Below are positions 7,302 to 8,674 of a stretch of 8,674 bases of DNA, in pieces. How positions within the stretch are numbered: the first letter of the stretch is position 1; the number at the start of each line of letters is the position of its first letter. Both the position numbers and the translations under genes were made by a program. The notes beneath the pieces are model-generated. The model did not search any database. It saw nothing but the letters and a program-made list of their open reading frames with translations, and was not told the DNA's origin. This DNA is from Verrucomicrobiota bacterium (GTDB lineage: Bacteria; Verrucomicrobiota; Verrucomicrobiia; Opitutales; Coraliomargaritaceae), in the NCBI GenBank assembly GCA_027620575.1, contig JAQCDT010000049.1:1-8674 (forward strand), written 5' to 3'.

Positions 7302-8033
7302 TTATCCTAGCAAGCGTTCAATGTCTTTTTTGCTCAATATTTTTATTCCGCCTTTAGCAATGTTCTTAAGCTGAATTTTACCAATCTGGATTCGAACCAA
7401 TTTTTTAACATAATAACGATGGGCTTCAAATAAGCGTCTTATCTCTCTTTTTTTACCATGGGATAGATGAACCTCTAATTTTCTTTGATCCCCTTCTTTA
7501 TCCGAAGGCGCAGGAATAATTTTATCCGCTTTTAAAAAATCACCTTCAAATTCAACACCTTCTAAAAGTTTGGGGATATCGTTGGGCTTTAGGTCTTTGT
7601 TTAAAGTCACTCGGTATCGTTTGATTATATTAGAAGAAGGGTGAGTGAGTTCATTGGCTAGGGCACCGTCATTGGTTATGACCAGCATACCTTCACTATC
7701 TTTATCGAGACGGCCCGCACAAAAAAGTCGTTTTTTTTGCAAATCAGAGGGGAGTAGATCAAATACAGTTTGGGTGGCAAATGGGTCGCTATTGCTACAA
7801 ATAATGCCTTTAGGTTTGTTTAATATCAGGGTGATGGGAGCTTCTTTAGCTTTGAGTATCGGTTTATTATTAACAAAAATGGCATCGGTTGTGAGTGCTT
7901 TCGTGCCTAGCTCTATAGTTTTTCCGTTGACCCTTACTTTGCCTTCTTCAATTAGCTTCTCAGCTTCTCTCCGTGAACAAATTCCTGCGTTGGCTATTAT
8001 TTTTTGGACTCTCTCTGGTTCTATGGAATTCAT
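7302..8033 (-). CDS. rluB: rRNA pseudouridine synthase, RsuA/RluB family
   Basis: Converts a specific uridine of rRNA to pseudouridine. With the ATG at 8033 the product is 243 residues. An S4 RNA-binding domain (about 5-65) contains ERVQKIIANAGICSRREAE, followed by the catalytic domain with LNKPKGI (71-77), the catalytic Asp D110 in AGRLDKDSEG (106-115), and GKKREIRRLFEA (193-204). The latter resembles RluB (23S rRNA) more than RsuA (16S rRNA), but the exact target site cannot be fixed by eye. The frame stays open upstream to a GTG at 8096 that would add 21 residues; I prefer the ATG because family members begin just before the ERVQK segment. Neither start has a good Shine-Dalgarno sequence. 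It is the first gene of the minus-strand cluster and is divergent from fabG. Confidence 0.9.
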   Translation of the reverse strand: MNSIEPERVQKIIANAGICSRREAEKLIEEGKVRVNGKTIELGTKALTTDAIFVNNKPILKAKEAPITLILNKPKGIICSNSDPFATQTVFDLLPSDLQKKRLFCAGRLDKDSEGMLVITNDGALANELTHPSSNIIKRYRVTLNKDLKPNDIPKLLEGVEFEGDFLKADKIIPAPSDKEGDQRKLEVHLSHGKKREIRRLFEAHRYYVKKLVRIQIGKIQLKNIAKGGIKILSKKDIERLLG

Positions 8034-8110
8034 ATATTCACTGGTTGTTGATGAAATTAGGTTGCTTAAGGTAATTTTTGTTTTTCTAGCTTGCACTAGA
8101 AGCTAATTAT

Positions 8111-8140
8111 TTGTCTATTCATTTTTTCAAATATTATATT
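8111..8140 (+). promoter_or_regulatory. fabG: Candidate fabG promoter
   Basis: TTGTCT (8111-8116) resembles a sigma-70 -35 box at four of six bases. TATATT (8135-8140) resembles a -10 box at five of six, with an 18-base spacer. Initiation about seven bases downstream would fall at or next to the fabG ATG, giving a leaderless or nearly leaderless mRNA. This is inferred from box similarity only; AT-rich sequence gives such matches by chance. Confidence 0.4.
8133..8138 (-). promoter_or_regulatory. Candidate -10 box for the rluB-folD-RDD-proC cluster
   Basis: The minus strand reads TATAAT, an exact -10 consensus. No good -35 box lies at the normal distance, because that position falls inside the start of fabG. 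Transcription would begin near 8126, leaving a leader of about 90 bases before the rluB ATG at 8033. It overlaps the candidate fabG -10 box on the other strand. Confidence 0.35.
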
Positions 8141-8146
8141 TAAAGT

Positions 8147-8674
8147 ATGTCAGATCAGGAAGACAAAAAAATTGCATTAGTCACAGGAGCTGGACGAGGT
8201 ATAGGGAAAGCAATTGCCTTATCTCTGGCTGACGAAGGTTATCATATCATTTGCGTGAGTCGTTCAGAGTCTTCTTGTGGTGCAGTTGCTGAAGAGATTC
8301 TGTCCAATGGTGGTTCGGCTGAATCGCATGCTCTAGATGTTTCCGATGCCTCTGCGGTGGAAAAGACCTGTGAAGCGCTTCTGGAAAAGCATGGTTTGAT
8401 AAATATCTTGGTGAATAATGCAGGTATCACAAAAGATAATCTTGTTTTTAGAATGGGGGAAGAAGACTGGGATGCAGTTTTGAATACAAATTTAAAAAGT
8501 GTCTTTACCTTCACAAAGTATTTAGCACGACCTATGACCCGTAAGCGCTGGGGACGCATCATTAATATTGCCTCAGTGATTGGGCTCACTGGAAATGCCG
8601 GGCAGGCGAATTATTCTGCGGCAAAAGCAGGGATTATAGGGCTCTCTAAGAGTTTAGCTAAGGAATTTGCCGCA
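8147..8674 (+). CDS. fabG: 3-oxoacyl-[acyl-carrier-protein] reductase (3'-partial)
   Basis: Short-chain dehydrogenase that reduces 3-oxoacyl-ACP with NADPH in fatty-acid elongation; cytosolic. The window holds the first 176 codons of a gene normally about 245 codons long, and the frame is open to the last base. The nucleotide-binding motif TGAGRGIG is at 13-20, NNAG at 90-93, and the catalytic set N115, S143, Y156 and K160 is complete (YSAAK at 156-160). GITKDNLVFRM (93-103) and the SxxGLTGNAGQANYSAAK region are typical of FabG rather than of other short-chain dehydrogenases. The ATG at 8147 fits the family start; the leader is AT-rich with no Shine-Dalgarno site. Whether acpP, fabD or fabF follow, as in many fab clusters, cannot be seen because the window ends. 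Confidence 0.93.
   Translation, partial: MSDQEDKKIALVTGAGRGIGKAIALSLADEGYHIICVSRSESSCGAVAEEILSNGGSAESHALDVSDASAVEKTCEALLEKHGLINILVNNAGITKDNLVFRMGEEDWDAVLNTNLKSVFTFTKYLARPMTRKRWGRIINIASVIGLTGNAGQANYSAAKAGIIGLSKSLAKEFAA

Larger units (their letters stand above)
8034..8146. promoter_or_regulatory. Divergent rluB/fabG intergenic region
   Basis: These 113 AT-rich bases separate the two divergent genes and should hold both promoters. The AT-rich inverted repeat at 8129-8141 lies near the fabG end. No terminator, RNA gene or riboswitch-like structure is evident. If rluB starts at the alternative GTG (8096), the non-coding part shrinks to 50 bases. Confidence 0.5.

Noticed and set aside
7297..7303. 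AAGGAAG on the minus strand as the folD ribosome site.
   Set aside because: It sits about 25 bases before the folD ATG and overlaps the rluB stop, outside the normal 5-12 base spacing, and no earlier folD start codon fits the family.
7645..8106. A 153-codon plus-strand open frame opposite the rluB-like gene.
   Set aside because: It lies antisense to a well-conserved pseudouridine synthase, its translation shows no recognisable domain, and its pattern follows the complementary codons of the real gene.
8242..8589. A 115-codon minus-strand open frame.
   Set aside because: It is antisense to fabG, whose catalytic motifs are all intact on the plus strand; no domain is recognisable in the antisense product.

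Overview
This 8.7 kb window looks like ordinary chromosomal housekeeping DNA from a Gram-negative bacterium of low-to-moderate GC. The outer membrane is inferred from a DUF481-type beta-barrel protein that ends in Phe. RNase Y (not RNase E) next to a PHP-domain family X DNA polymerase, together with the style of the FolD and RNase Y sequences, suggests the PVC group, perhaps Verrucomicrobiota (Opitutae-like). That assignment rests on family impression only, without a database search, and is tentative. Coding density is very high. No gene-free stretch exceeds about 120 bases, and I see no rRNA, tRNA, CRISPR array, insertion sequence or phage gene.

Layout: (1) Bases 1-1701, plus strand: the 3' part of polX (repair polymerase with exonuclease domain), whose start lies left of the window. 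(2) Bases 1702-1817: the largest clean gap on this strand, holding a weak promoter-like sequence and a 17-bp palindrome just before rny. (3) Bases 1818-4941, plus strand: a tight cluster of rny (RNase Y), an outer-membrane DUF481 protein, and rdgB (XTP/dITP diphosphatase), joined by a TAATG overlap and a 2-nt gap. (4) Bases 4938-8033, minus strand: a second tight cluster read in the order rluB-like pseudouridine synthase, folD, RDD-family membrane protein, proC. The last two share an ATGA overlap. The rdgB and proC stop codons overlap tail to tail. (5) Bases 8034-8146: a divergent control region with an AT-rich symmetric element. (6) Bases 8147-8674, plus strand: the first 176 codons of a fabG-type ketoacyl reductase, cut by the window end.

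The plus cluster combines genome and nucleotide-pool care (PolX, RdgB) with RNA turnover (RNase Y). The minus cluster combines rRNA modification, one-carbon folate metabolism and proline synthesis around a small membrane protein of unknown role. fabG belongs to fatty-acid elongation. Most visible start codons lack a Shine-Dalgarno sequence; proC is the clear exception. I found no convincing undescribed system. The points worth a second look are the regulatory palindromes, the tail-to-tail overlap, the low use of Shine-Dalgarno sites, and the two unassigned envelope proteins.
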